DNA of 64,000 nucleotides from the NCBI GenBank assembly GCA_022457155.1, contig JAJGOT010000754.1:186001-250000 (forward strand), written 5' to 3'. Positions 1 through 10,521 of this stretch are shown here, piece by piece. Under the pieces are notes generated by a model, which made no database searches, was not told the DNA's origin, and worked only from the letters and a program-made list of their open reading frames with translations. The DNA is from Cladopsammia gracilis (lineage: Eukaryota > Cnidaria > Anthozoa > Scleractinia > Dendrophylliidae). A program made the position numbers and the translations under genes. Position 1 is the stretch's first letter. Every line of letters begins with the position of its first letter.

Positions 1-1368
1 TAACACTGGTTTCGTGAAATTACTTCCAAATAGTGTCATAATGTAGCTTCATGTTATGTTTGCACGCCAGGAAAGTTGTGTGAACTTTCTCCTTTGCGAT
101 CTTGAGAACTACCATTTTTCCTAACATCCCTCCGTGTGTAATTTTTGGGTAGTTTTCGATTTCGAACGATTTTGCGAAAATCTCAGAAACGGCTCGATGG
201 ATTGTTTTAAAAAAATCACCACGTATACTTGGTGATGTGAAAAATATTATCTCAAAGTTTCATTGGCATTGATTTATTAGAACACCTTGAAATTTAACGA
301 TGAAGACGACGTTCAAAGTGGCCGATAGTTGGCGTTACAAATTCAGCATGGTTGTTAACTTATGCTAATGATTTCAAATCGATGCGCACCACATTCCTCC
401 ATGATTAATACATTTCATTGTAATCTGCTTTGCATCTATTACACGCAAATCGTGCCTCGCGCGTGTTTGTTAACGTTAGGATCATGTGCACTATATTAAG
501 CCTATCATTACATAACTATTTTATTATTTAACGTTCCTGAGTACATGTAAAAACCTAGAATTATTGCATTTGTGACTGATAGAAACTTTTAACAGCATTG
601 CCCGGTGCAACATTTAGTGTTGTCTTTCTTCAAAAAAATTGATTATTTTACAAAGGATTTTTTTGTCCTTATTCACTCGTGGTGGTGCTTTTTCTGCTGC
701 TAGTCCTGATTTCTTTCCTGATTCCCATCCTGAGGTCTCTTTTTATGATTATTTTGCGCAATTAATGCCCTTTTGCGTTTCAAAGACGTTTTTACAGCAG
801 GCATTTTGAACGTAAAAGAAAACAGTTGCAAAGAAATTTGCATTATAGAGCGTACAATGGATGTATTAATCACTGAGGAATGTAGCGCGCATTTTTTTAA
901 TAAGCACGCGCGAGGCACGATTTGCGTGTAATAGATGCAAAGCAGATTACAATGAAATGTATTAATCATGGAGGAATGTGGTGCGCATTGATTTGAAATC
1001 ATTAGCATAAGTTAACAACTATGCCGAATTTGTAACGCCAACTATCGGCCACTTTGAACGTCATCTTCATCGTTAAATTTAAAGGTGTTCTAATAAATCA
1101 ATGCCAATGAAACTTTGAGATAATAGTTTTCACATCACCAAGCATACGTGGTGATTTTTTTAAAACAATCCATCGAGCCGTTTCTGAGATTTTCGCAAAA
1201 TCGATCGAAATCGAAAACTACCCAAAACTTACACACGGAGCGATGTTAGGAAAAATGGTAGTTCTCAAGATGGCAAAGGAGAAAGTACACAAAACTTTCC
1301 TGGCGTGCAAACATAACATGAAGCTACATTATGACACATTTGGAAGCAATTTCACGAAACCAGTGTTA
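1..1368. mobile_element. Long-TIR fold-back DNA transposon, left end cut by window edge
   Basis: Bases 1-476 reappear as a diverged reverse complement at about 893-1368, giving terminal inverted repeats near 470 bp around a 415-bp core. The outer ends read CACTGG and CCAGTG. The right end is followed by TTAA and the left is preceded by TAA at the window edge, so a TTAA target duplication is likely, as in piggyBac or Kolobok elements (inference). The core has a minus-strand ORF at 700-804 for a very basic 34-residue peptide (starts MPAVKTSLKRKR) that I do not recognise. No transposase is visible, so this looks non-autonomous. Confidence 0.75.
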
Positions 1369-2168
1369 ATCTCATGGTTCATATATTTCTTCTATACAAA
1401 AAGTACGGTTTAAAATGTTCTTGCGATTTATTTTAATTCAAACATACAGAATTTTTTTATTCTTTCAAAATATATATGCCATATACCATATTTTAAGATG
1501 TCTATGTGGGATTTTCAATGCGAGATCTTAAACGCGCTAAATTTCACTTTGACTGATTTCTAAGTTTCTTGTTTATCGTTGTCATGGTAATATCGATTTT
1601 ACCAGAAAATGCATTTTCATCATCTAGGCCTATTGCGCCAAAGAAAATGCATTTTGCCAAACTTCAATTCAAAACAAGTTAGTGGTGAAATTTTCACGTT
1701 GATCTGACTTGGAGAAGATCGCTTAAAAGCCGATTGAAAAATGTTGGTATGGTCTCCAGAAAACTGTATCGAACCACCTTAACCAATCAGGTATAACGAA
1801 GAAGCCTGTCATGCACCTTCTGTTTTTCTGCGTTATGTAAAGAATTTCAAATAGTATTTTTATTTTTATCTTCTCTGTAAATGTCTTAACTTTGCGATAG
1901 AACTCAATCTTGTAATTTTTATATTTCTCTTGTAGTTTTGTTTTGGCTAAGCATTTCGGAAAAGTAAATTAGTGAAAATTGAAAGAAAAGCCAGCTTTCA
2001 CACTGACATGTTAAGGCTTATGTTAGCCTATATTACTGTTTGATATGATTTGGACATTGATTGACAGCTGAATCTCAGCCCAGATGAAAACTATGTGAGA
2101 AATGTTTTGAGAAGAACATTGTAACATTGAGTTGTAAAGAGCTGTTAAAACCAACTGAAGAGTAAAAG
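1369..2168. other. No gene seen
   Basis: AT-rich sequence without a convincing ORF, splice pair or repeat that I can name. Confidence 0.6.
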
Positions 2169-2387
2169 TAAGGGCGCGTTTCTTTTTGGGCATATTCTGG
2201 TCATCCCAAAAACAGAATAGCGCTCAATATTATACCTATTCCTCTTGAAAATATGGAAAGAAGTCGATACATTGAGTATGTGTACCTGGAAAACGTTTGG
2301 TGTGTGAGAATGTAAACAACATAGTTTTGTTCGCATATTCTGATTTAAGAATGACCAGAATATGTCCCCGAAAAAATCGCGCCCTTA
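2169..2387. mobile_element. MITE, about 219 bp, TIR AGGGCGCG
   Basis: The left end (AGGGCGCGTTTC then GGCATATTCTGGTCAT) and right end (ATGACCAGAATATG then CGCGCCCT) form imperfect inverted repeats of about 35 bp, bordered by TA on each side. The short ORF inside is a by-product. Only the TIR and possible TA duplication are available for classification. Confidence 0.7.
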
Positions 2388-2734
2388 GAGTCAACCACAA
2401 AAAGACTGCTTAACTGAGTTCTGATCAATCGAGTGTTGGATAAGTTGCTAGTCCCCGTCAACGCTTTTCCAACATAATACCTTTGCTTATTTACAAAATA
2501 TTACTAAAACATCAAGAGAAAGTTATCAACCAATTCTTAATAGAGGAATAAATAATGGTTTGTTCTGGCCTATCATTCATGATGTTAGCGAGACTTCGAA
2601 ACGTGATGTTTGACGAGTAAACAATTCAGAAAAGTCTCTGTCGAGTCACTTGGCAAACATATAAAATTGCAATACGCTCACACCCAGAGACACTCAACGA
2701 AAAATAATAGTACACTAGGGTGGTAATTTATCAT

Positions 2735-2809
2735 AAAATTGGACCATTATTTTAGGGCTTCCATGATACAAAAAAAAACATATCTTGAAATGACATCAAA
2801 TCCCCTTAG
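2735..2809. repeat. Partial copy of dispersed repeat family A (right end)
   Basis: The stretch with TTGGACCATTATTT and then CCCCTTAG matches the right-hand end of the longer family A copies at 15308-15706 and 49655-50686. It is a diverged fragment abutting a GC-rich MITE. The rest of 2388-2891 holds nothing I recognise. Confidence 0.45.
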
Positions 2810-2891
2810 CAATACCCATCGAGAAAAGCGATGTACGAAAGAAATCGTTTTACCCGCAAGGGAGCACAATAACTTACGTCTACATAGTTCT

Positions 2892-3035
2892 AGACTGCTA
2901 GCAGTCCCTCTCTGGATAGTCGAGCGGGCGAGCAAATACGCGATCCGCGATCATCCGAGCGGCGAGCGAGCGAAGGTAATGCGAACCGAGGGGGCTCTGG
3001 GGAAGAGGCGGGAAGGGAAAGAGGGACTGCAGTCT
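2892..3035. mobile_element. MITE family B, copy 1
   Basis: Ends AGACTGCTAGCAGTCCCT and AGGGACTGCAGTCT are inverted repeats around a GC-rich core rich in GAGCGAGCG. A reverse-oriented copy lies at 4402-4533, so the two flank the fragment between them. The 101-residue reading frame across it comes from the repeat and is not a gene. Confidence 0.75.
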
Positions 3036-3303
3036 CTTCTGTAACAAACGCGTCCAGATAACTCCGCCCACCAAGTGTGAGAACCCATTAAAAATAAACT
3101 AATCTTGTTAACTTAAACTCCGCCTCTATTTGTCTCTCTGCTTTTAAACACGCGCAAAACCGGTATGTGGGCTAAAATAGAACAGTGCTTTGTACTATAC
3201 CGATTGTAGATTTAATATTTACAAAGCGGACTCCATTCGCGTCGTTTATTCAAGGACAGAAAATGTAATTTCTGCTTTTCGTGAGTTTGTTTTGATCGCC
3301 TTG

Positions 3304-3650
3304 ATGAGCGAAAAAACGCCTACGAAACCGGTACGGAGACGAAGTAGAGGAAGAAAGCCGAAGGAGAGACAGAGGCCTCTGATTTTTATCGTATGTGCAT
3401 ATCATCTAAAAACCTTTTCACTACTTCGAAGGATGGCGCTCCGCTTAACAAGATCGTGACTGAAAGTCTAAAGCTTTCCAAAAACTCTGCACCCAATTTA
3501 TCTGCTCGTGTTTGCAAGAAATGTGCGCTGAAAATCAGAAATATGGAGGATTTTAAACGTTCAAAATATCGCTTGCAACGGACAAGACGACAAGTCTGTC
3601 TGTTGTGGTTTCCCGTGGTGTCTGCTCTTGTAGAATTTGACTTGTTTTAG
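3304..3650 (+). pseudogene. Fragment of a zinc-binding (C-x2-C ... C-x2-C) domain gene, frameshifted
   Basis: A basic N-terminus (MSEKTPTKPVRRRSRGRKPK) from 3304 runs out of frame near 3370-3385. The next frame then reads SSKNLFTTSKDG, about 25 residues further SARVCKKCALKIRN, and stops at 3648. The layout resembles a zinc-finger-associated (ZAD-like) module: a C-x2-C pair, a spacer with NLF, a second C-x2-C and KIRN. The first pair appears to read Y-x2-C, so one ligand is lost. With the frame break this suggests a decayed first exon. The family link is from pattern memory, so moderate to low confidence. It lies between two inverted family B MITEs, which could have moved it. Confidence 0.4.
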
Positions 3651-4401
3651 TGTCCTTGTTAACCTGGCGGTTGGTTTGTTACTTTTGCATTGGCATCATG
3701 TGTTGGTTTTTGTGTAGGAAAGGTTTTAAACTCATTCTCTAGCTTTTCTCTCTGAAATAACATAATCTGAAATGCTTTTTTTTGGTCACGGAATGTATTT
3801 CTGGGCTCACCCGATCAACTACTTTAGTTTTCATCATTGCAGGGTATTAATTTTGCAGATCCATTAAGCAAGCTTAGCAGATCGGAGAGAGTTGAAGCTT
3901 AAAAAGAAAGCAATTCAACTTGTAGAAACTTGAAGTTTGCCTTAATCAACGCTGTGATTTTAGCATCTATTCGCTTCCCGTTATAGCCGCGTGGAGCTGC
4001 GATGTTTATAATTCCTCCGTTGTCAATTTTGACAGTTTTGTTTATGCCACTATCATACAGAGACAGAGCTTTGATAAATTATTGATTTTCTAAAGCCAGT
4101 TGGTAGCACAGTCATGACATCTTTTCCCGATAGAAGCGCTTCCACCGATAATCTCTGTTCTTCTTTTAAAACTAAACAGCCGACTGAGGCAACCAGACAA
4201 ATCGTCTAAAACATTTTCATTCCCACTGTTACATGTCATCGTCTCAACTCTGATGTGAAACTGGAGATATCGATTCACACTAGATGTGTCAAGATTGTTA
4301 ATACTCGTCAAACTTCCCTGACAGCTTTCTATTGTCTATGAACCAATTGGAGTTTTCCGTCCCTGGTGCGGCGAGGAATTCGAACGCGAAAGTTACAGAA
4401 A
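3651..4401. other. No firm gene; one unrecognised minus-strand ORF
   Basis: A 73-residue minus-strand frame at 4090-4311 has plausible composition but no motif I recognise and no clear splice partners. The rest looks non-coding. Confidence 0.4.
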
Positions 4402-4533
4402 AGACTGCAGTCCCTTTTCCTTCCGCCTCTCCCCAGTTTCCCCTCGGCTCGTTCGCTCGCTCCAGTCTCGCCGAGCTTGTTTTTGTGATTAGTTCACCCG
4501 CTCGATTAACTGAAAAGGGACAGCTAGCAGTCT
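4402..4533. mobile_element. MITE family B, copy 2 (inverted)
   Basis: Starts AGACTGCAGTCCC and ends GGGACAGCTAGCAGTCT, the reverse-complement arrangement of 2892-3035, with the same GC-rich core. It ends about 30 bp past the stop codon of the minus-strand PP1 subunit gene, so it may lie in that gene's 3' UTR. Confidence 0.75.
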
Positions 4534-4565
4534 AACATAGTTCATTCCTTAGTTCATTATACTGA

Positions 4566-5150
4566 TTAAGAAATTTCAAGGCATCGAACCTGATAATTTC
4601 CGCCAAAGTTATTGTCCCAAAACTCTTGCTCGGCAACCCGATAACGAATCGCAAATTCAATTTTCAGATCAGCTTCAAAATCCGCCGGGACTGTGATACG
4701 AAAACTAAACTGTTCCGTTTTTTCATCCACGTTTGTAGACAGGTAATCCGCCCAAACATCTCGAAAGCTAATCCAGTCATCCAGAGTAAATCGTATTGTC
4801 ACTTCTTTAGCATAACCTAAGTTTTTCACTCGCACAACACCCGTAATAACTAAATCATCGCAAGAGATGCTCTCGAGACAAACATTCTGTTTGGAGACGC
4901 ACTCGCGAAACAAATCAGTTTTACATGGTTCAACAAAACTTGGCGAGAGACATTTTATTCTCCGTCGCAGACAGTGCATATGTAGGCCAGCGTTGATATC
5001 ACTCATGGTATCATTCATGGTCACCACATCTTCTTCACTGTATGATGGGATAGTCTTCACAGACTCAAGCGTCAGGCCAGCGGTGTCTGCAAACGAAACT
5101 TTCTTCTTAATCGCTCGCGTTAGCGTAGAGTTTCCGCTCGGCTCAGACAT
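4566..5150 (-). CDS. Protein phosphatase 1 glycogen-targeting regulatory subunit (PPP1R3-like), copy 1
   Basis: An intact 194-residue single-exon frame. PPP1R3 proteins bring PP1 catalytic subunit to glycogen, where it activates glycogen synthase and inactivates phosphorylase. Seen here: an RVxF PP1-docking motif, K17-V18-S19-F20, in a basic context, and a CBM21 glycogen-binding domain at about residues 90-192. The latter includes the GVVRVKNLGYAKEVTIRFT stretch and the diagnostic WDNN-x3-NY at 178-186. Length fits the short PPP1R3B/C type rather than muscle PPP1R3A; no membrane segment is present. An acceptor-like TTTTAGATTGCAG lies about 50 bp upstream of the ATG and the frame stays open back to it, so an upstream exon may exist. 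The neighbour at 18306-18914 is a same-strand paralogue. Confidence 0.9.
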   Translation of the reverse strand: MSEPSGNSTLTRAIKKKVSFADTAGLTLESVKTIPSYSEEDVVTMNDTMSDINAGLHMHCLRRRIKCLSPSFVEPCKTDLFRECVSKQNVCLESISCDDLVITGVVRVKNLGYAKEVTIRFTLDDWISFRDVWADYLSTNVDEKTEQFSFRITVPADFEADLKIEFAIRYRVAEQEFWDNNFGGNYQVRCLEIS

Positions 5151-5972
5151 CTGGTTTTTCGACGTAGAATGGTCACTGGATTTTGGAGTTCTGCAATCTA
5201 AAATTAGAATTAGTAATTTACTAATTTTAGGACAACTGATGCATTAATTAATTAATTTACTTATTAGTTTGTAATTTATGTCATTAATCGTTTTTGTGTT
5301 GCAAATAAAGTACTAATTGAATAAAATTAGTACAGTATAAAAAGTATATATATAGTATAAAAACAGGGAGCTTAAACGTTACAATTTTTCGTGCAACTTC
5401 TCTCGCAAGAAAAGAAATTATTGATGCACGCACGATTTTTACGTGTAACACCTTCTCTTGCAACTGAATTTTTGTTTTAGTTTAAGTTACATGAAAAGCC
5501 GGTTGAATCGTTTTCTACTTTGTGCAACAAATTTTTTAAGTTGCACACCAAAAATACGTGTAACATGGCTCTTGCAACTTGTAACGCCACACTCTTTAAG
5601 TCAACCAATCACAGTCCACAGATGCGAAATGAACGGGTTATCGCTGACGAGGACAATTTCACTCGCTCACTCCCTCCATCAGTTGTAAACTTGTCTTGGT
5701 AATTCCGCTGACCAGCGCTTAAGGCTTTCGTAGCAAAGGAATAGTCGATCGCCGAAAAAGGGGACATTTTTAAAGTGCTGCTCTCATGTTTTGTATTTGG
5801 AGTCCTTTAATGGATCATTTAAAACCAGGAATGGATCTGCAAACTTGAAATTGATTTTTCGAGAGCGCCACATACTTTTTAATACGCGTTTTACCGCATA
5901 TATACGTTAAAATAATAACATTTTACCTATGCAACCACCGTTAATCTTCGTAGCCTAATGGCGTAGTATACG
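5151..5972. other. 5' flank of PP1 subunit gene; degenerate GTGCAAC repeats
   Basis: No gene seen. An AT-rich stretch (ATTAATTAATTAATT near 5240) is followed at about 5380-5595 by recurring GTGCAAC, CTTGCAAC and ACGTGTAACA motifs in both orientations, which looks like an old palindromic repeat. Frames at 5458-5702 come from it. Confidence 0.5.
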
Positions 5973-6122
5973 TGGTTTTCACGTTACGTCACGGCGGCCA
6001 TGATGGTGCACACCGACAAAAGAATTTTAATGAACTTCTCTTGTTATGTGCACCAACATGGCCGCCATGGCCGTTGTCATTTGAGTCTCACAGGACTGAA
6101 GGTCACGTGAGTGAAAACCATC
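5973..6122. mobile_element. MITE family C, copy 1 (150 bp palindromic)
   Basis: Ends TGGTTTTCACGT and ACGTGAGTGAAAACCA are inverted repeats; inside are mirrored GTGCACCAACATGGCCGCC blocks. A reverse-oriented copy lies at 22839-22986. Confidence 0.8.
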
Positions 6123-6210
6123 TGTATGTAACAACACTGGTAACAACAGTCAGACGACCCGAGTTCGAATCTTGCCCGGGACCAGTTTTGTTGTTGTTGT
6201 TGTTGTTGGC
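6123..6210 (+). repeat. Possible tRNA-derived SINE remnant with (TTG)n tail
   Basis: GAGTTCGAATCTTGC at about 6160 resembles an RNA polymerase III B box and is followed by a TTG microsatellite (6186-6207). No A box is clear, so only a weak call is possible. Confidence 0.3.
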
Positions 6211-7030
6211 GTTCGTCAAAAGTCGTAACGTTTAAATAAAAAAATATCTAACCGTGTCAATATCAAAACATAAGCCTACCGCAATATTAATTGCGTTAAG
6301 CGTTAGGATTTCTTATTCACGGGTTGGCTCATGGGAGCCTTTGATTTAACTTTTTCAACATTTTTCAACTTATGCAATATTTTTTCGCGCACGCATCCCC
6401 GAAAAGTTGAGCACGATGGAATATAATCTTGTCGCTTCGTGTTTATCACAGGATTCCACTGTAGTGTAAAAATAGTTACAAAATACCAAGATTTTATTCA
6501 TTTTATCGCTTCACACATATCCGCATATAGCGGAGCACTCGCCGGGCCGAAAGCCCGGCTGCGCAGCCCCATACTCATAGAACCTATGCCCGTTATTTTT
6601 CATGGTCATGGCTAGCGGAATGTTTCGCGGGCGCGCCTCCGTGACATGTGTCAGTGGGTCAGTCGGTCGCGCAAGGCCAACTCGCGGGCGCGTATGACGC
6701 CACACGCGCGGCTACACAGCCGTCAGCTCGGTAAACACTTTTTAAAGTTTAAAAAAAGTTTAATCTTTCGCAGTGTTCAGCGGAGCATTGAAGTCGTTAC
6801 TTCCTTGCATTTTTTCGCGGTTTGCTACTCAAGACAGGGATACTAATTAAGGGATACTCAGAAGCCGCTTTAGTGGAAAAAGAAGAGCTTTCGGGGATAA
6901 AATCTTGCTTCGAGGAACCCTCATACGTTTTTATCAATGCAGGAGCAATGCGGGGAGATACTTTGTTTTTATTACGGATTTCAGAACCGAAGAAGAGGAG
7001 TTTTAATGAATTTCCAAGCGGTCCAGTGAC
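6211..7030. other. No firm gene; GC-rich patch and one unrecognised ORF
   Basis: A GC-rich patch at about 6535-6730 has short palindromes such as GCCGGGC and GGCTGCGCAGCC. A plus-strand frame at 6822-7049 (75 codons) runs into the next MITE and shows no recognisable domain. Confidence 0.4.
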
Positions 7031-7324
7031 TTACTGCGCCTTTCAATAACACGAGGAATTTGAAATTCAAATCTCCACCAACCGTTGCGTTATTTCCTGC
7101 CGTCAATCATAATTAAGAGGAAAGCCAACGGACCATGTAAAAAAGAAACAAACAAAATGGATCGAAATCTACCAATCATAGTGCACGGACGTGACCTTTT
7201 GAACTCATTGAAGTGAAGATCTGTTTCCTGAGAGATAAGCTAAGATGATTGACGGCAGTGTAAAACGCAACCGCTGGTGAAAATTTGAATTTCAAATTCC
7301 GCATGTTATTGAAAGGCGCAGTAA
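7031..7324. mobile_element. MITE with about 80-bp inverted arms
   Basis: TTACTGCGCCTTTCAATAAC at the left and TTATTGAAAGGCGCAGTAA at the right continue inward as inverted arms, including AATTTGAAATTCAAAT, around a roughly 135-bp core. A TA duplication is possible because both ends fall at TA. Confidence 0.8.
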
Positions 7325-8098
7325 AGGTAAAATAAATCACACAGGGAATCACATTTTTCGATGGGAATTTATGTTGATATCAATTTTTGATTGACTTTTT
7401 CTTTGTGTTCTCTTGAATTTTAGAGACGTGTTTATGAAACATGCTCAAATTAACTCGTGTTGTTATCTTGAATTTCATCGAGGACAGCTCTGCCTTGATG
7501 CGCTATAAATGGTACGTGTTTTACTTTTAAACATAAACTAATGAAGATTTGAATAAAATTTTTCGAAAGAAGATTGTGTTGTCCATTTTTTGTGCTTGTT
7601 CATTCATTACATAGATTGAAAAGCGATTTTATGTAAATAAAACAAGACTAAGATTTTCTGTCTTCACTCGTGTCGCCTTATGCAAATATGTTTGTGTATT
7701 TTTGCAATTTTGATTTCCAAATCAGTTTCTCGGGCAATTTTTGACAAACAAAAACTGTATTTTATTCGGAAAGTAGTCGTACCTGATATTCTAGACAGAG
7801 AAAAGTTGTTTTTGTAAACTTTTCTACGGCGTAAATGTACTGTGCAGACGGTCGGGTAATAAGTTACTGTTTTTTTTGAGAATTGCTAAAATTGAAAAAT
7901 AGCCCGGTCGTCAATCTTAATTCTTGTGCTTCCGACCTTTCACCTAAGTTAAGTTGCACCTTAGTTAAGCTTGTTCATAGTGCTACGCTGTTAGGCTCTG
8001 CCTATCTATCTATATATATAAAGAATTAGCTGGTGATGTCGTGGAAACTTGTAAAAAAGTTTGTCGTGTCTCACGGTAAGGCACGTCGCACTGTAACA
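7325..8098. other. No gene seen
   Basis: AT-rich, no convincing ORF. A short CTAT/TA microsatellite sits at about 8001-8020. Confidence 0.6.
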
Positions 8099-8430
8099 AG
8101 TTTGACCGTGTTGCGCTTAAAGCCCCATAAGCGCTCAGTTTTAATACATAGTACACAAACCTATATATCAATTAAAAGCTTATAAAACGTTTTTTGAGAC
8201 CAGTGTATGCTTAATATCATGCAACTACCCGTAGTTTCAACGCAGGTTATTCGTGTTTAATTTATCAACATCGGTCATTTTGCGTTAAGTGCCGCATCGC
8301 ATCTTTAATTATTACTCTGTCGACGAAATTATAATTTTAAGTGTTTCTCCATTTTATATGCCTTTAACTCATATATAGGTTTTTGGTTCTTTATTGTATC
8401 ACGGGGCTTTAGGCGCGACACGGTCAAACT
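8099..8430. mobile_element. MITE, about 330 bp, TIR GTTTGACCGTGT
   Basis: GTTTGACCGTGTTGCGC at 8100 pairs with GCGCGACACGGTCAAAC ending at 8429, followed inward by mirrored AAAGCCCC/GGGGCTTT and CCTATATAT/ATATATAGG. The core is AT-rich and non-coding. Confidence 0.7.
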
Positions 8431-8452
8431 CCTTCAAAGACCGCGCGGGCAC

Positions 8453-8477
8453 TCCCCCTCCCCCCCCCCCCCCCCAC
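8453..8477. repeat. Poly-C tract
   Basis: A run of cytosines broken once by T. It is homopolymeric and likely to vary in length or be misassembled. Confidence 0.8.
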
Positions 8478-8573
8478 CTTCATCCCCTCGGGTGTGAAAA
8501 TGCTATAGACCAAACGACAAGAAACTACGGACCAGTTGTAATTTTTTAATCTTAATTATACAATAAATAGTTT

Positions 8574-8579
8574 TTTATT
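8574..8579 (-). promoter_or_regulatory. Candidate polyadenylation signal AATAAA for the IL-17-like gene
   Basis: AATAAA on the minus strand about 180 nt past the stop codon; the nearest canonical hexamer I find downstream of that gene. Confidence 0.4.
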
Positions 8580-8755
8580 GAAACATTTTAAATCTTAAAT
8601 GGAGCATGTCATTGAATGCAAATACAGATATATAAATCCAGTAGGACTCTTACGACAAAATAACAAATAGGCAAATAACAAATAAATAAACATATAAATA
8701 AACATATGAGTATTTTCCTTTTTATAGTAAATTGCTTGTTGTTTCATTTTAATTC

Positions 8756-9426
8756 TTATGCACAAGTGCAAGTCTTCGTTAATCTCAATTGTCTCTTATA
8801 AGAAGTGCCTCGATTTATTGTTACAGACCTAAAAACGGGAGTACATTTTGGAAAGCTATATCTGCGTATGCTGCTAAGGCAAGCAGTTGAAGCGAATTCA
8901 CATACAGCCTCAGTCAAATTATACCTTGGGCAAAAATTCCACCTTTTCACACAAGGATTTGACGGAGAATTCGATGACGTAGAAGCTTGCTCAATTGGGC
9001 AGAGGTTTGCCAAGGTAAGAGTCACTTGTCTTTTTGCTCGGGTGCGCACTGTTTCATTTGGTTCAATTTCTTCATCGATAAACTTCAGATCAAGGTTATC
9101 TGGCTCTTGTGACTGGTACGGTTTGCCCATGGTTTGGTTTTGTAGAAATAGGCCAGCAAAAACAACAAACAATAACTGCAACGAATGAAAGAAACATTGC
9201 TATAAGACGTTGGGTGAAATAGAAAATGATACACGCCTTGTTTCCATCAACGCTTACTGCTGACAACAATAATAATAATGATAATAACAGCAATAATGAT
9301 AACAATAATAATTGTAATTGTTATAGTAACACAATGAAGTAAAACACTCATATCTTCATTTTCGTATTTATATGAAAGCGATGTTGATTGATGAACATTA
9401 AAATTAATCCTTACCTTTACACACAT
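8756..9426 (-). CDS. Interleukin-17-like secreted cytokine, two exons
   Basis: Exon 1 codes only MCVK (9426-9415) and ends at donor GTAAGG. The intron is 9414-9176, with acceptor TTTCATTCGTTGCAG. Exon 2 runs 9175-8756 to TAA, and the phase is 0. The 143-residue product starts with a signal peptide (MCVKLLFVVFAGLFLQ). A propeptide follows, ending in a furin-type R-T-R-A-K-R, and then a mature part with eight cysteines. IL-17 hallmarks are the order WNFCP, AVC, CL, KCTPVF and a C-terminal CTCA, matching the cystine-knot fold. In animals IL-17 proteins are secreted and signal through IL-17 receptors to NF-kB, usually in barrier immunity; this gene's role is inferred. Using exon 2 alone would need a non-ATG start, whereas splicing restores a good leader. 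Another cystine-knot growth factor is less likely. Confidence 0.8.
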
Positions 9427-9573
9427 GCTGACTTTCTTCTTTGTTTCGATCTTAAAGTAGCTCTTTGCCTGTCTTACAAATGTAGATTTCCAATGTAGGC
9501 TTGAAGTTCTCTCTGTATCTGGTTCTCGTAAACCTTTGGAACTTAAATTATACTTCACTATAAGAAGCTCGCC

Positions 9574-9584
9574 GCTTTTATAAT
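9574..9584 (-). promoter_or_regulatory. TATA box of the IL-17-like gene
   Basis: Minus-strand ATTATAAAAGC lies about 150 nt upstream of the ATG. A start site some 30 nt downstream would leave a 5' UTR near 120 nt. Confidence 0.55.
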
Positions 9585-9667
9585 AGTCGTAGGACCTTTT
9601 TTCTATTTTTAACGGACCAATTATTCTTTATTTTTGGTCCCTGCCAGAGAAAGCGCAGTTTTAGCTA

Positions 9668-9677
9668 GGGAAATTCG
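9668..9677. promoter_or_regulatory. Possible NF-kB/Rel site
   Basis: GGGAAATTCG differs at one position from the Rel consensus GGGAAATTCC and lies about 90 bp upstream of the TATA box of the cytokine gene. A ten-base near match can occur by chance. Confidence 0.3.
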
Positions 9678-9689
9678 AACTTTATTTCC

Positions 9690-10475
9690 TTTTATTCCTC
9701 GCTGTTATTGGTTGTCCGAACTATGTTCCGTTACACAGTACTACAAGCTAAAACGTATTCTGACAGTAGCAATTTGAGGTCAGCTTAAGCGTTGGGGAAT
9801 TAATTTTTTATGTAATCAAATTTATATATGTATTTTATAATATATTTCCTTTCAGCATGCTTAATGTTATTACATTAAACTGATATTGAACAACTCTGTC
9901 ACGCTTTATGCGAAAGGAAAAACGCAAAGATGTCAAACACATTTCATGATTAGGAAGAATGACAGCTACAAAACTGGTGCCCCTTTAGTTACAACAGAAA
10001 AAACGCTTAAGAATTCTTTCAACTTGCTTGGACTAAGAATAATATTATTGATTGGTCGCTTAATTTCAGGAGAATTGTTGAGGAAGTTAATGTTTAATAA
10101 GACACACCTTCAGCAAAGAACTCAAACGAAGGCACTGAAAACAATCACTACCGGTCTTTCAGAAAAAAATTTAAAAAAAGAAATATCATTACTTCATGTT
10201 GTAGGTTTAGAAATCCGTTAGCAACCAGTGATTTTTTAGACATACCCGTTACAATATTACACATAAAAAACAACAATAACAAAAAATGGAAGGCGCTATA
10301 CAACGGCTACCATGACTAAGAGGACTGGAGAGAGTACGTCTGTGAGCGCTCGAGCAACAGTAAAATGCGAAGTTGTACGCGAAATGGTATCGACGGGTAA
10401 GAAGTTGAAAGTCTCTCGAAATCTTTTTTATTTATGATAAAAAGTATTTATAAAAAACGTTGACGCTGATCTAGA

Positions 10476-10519
<44 letters not shown>
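9690..10519. other. No recognised gene; (TA)n at the end
   Basis: A plus-strand frame of 111 codons (9886-10221) is lysine- and leucine-rich without a domain, signal or splice partner that I recognise. A TA microsatellite spans about 10487-10519. Confidence 0.4.

Positions 10520-10521
<2 letters not shown>

Noticed and set aside
4867..5247. 126-codon plus-strand frame
   Set aside because: Antisense to the first PP1 subunit gene.
8805..9188. 127-codon plus-strand frame
   Set aside because: Exact antisense of the IL-17-like exon; no domain of its own.
9096..9305. Leucine/valine-rich minus-strand frame starting MLSLLLLLSLLLL
   Set aside because: Comes from the AATAATAATG simple sequence in the cytokine intron and runs in the wrong frame into the exon.
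9886..10221. 111-codon plus-strand frame
   Set aside because: No domain, signal peptide or splice partner; composition like the surrounding AT-rich DNA.
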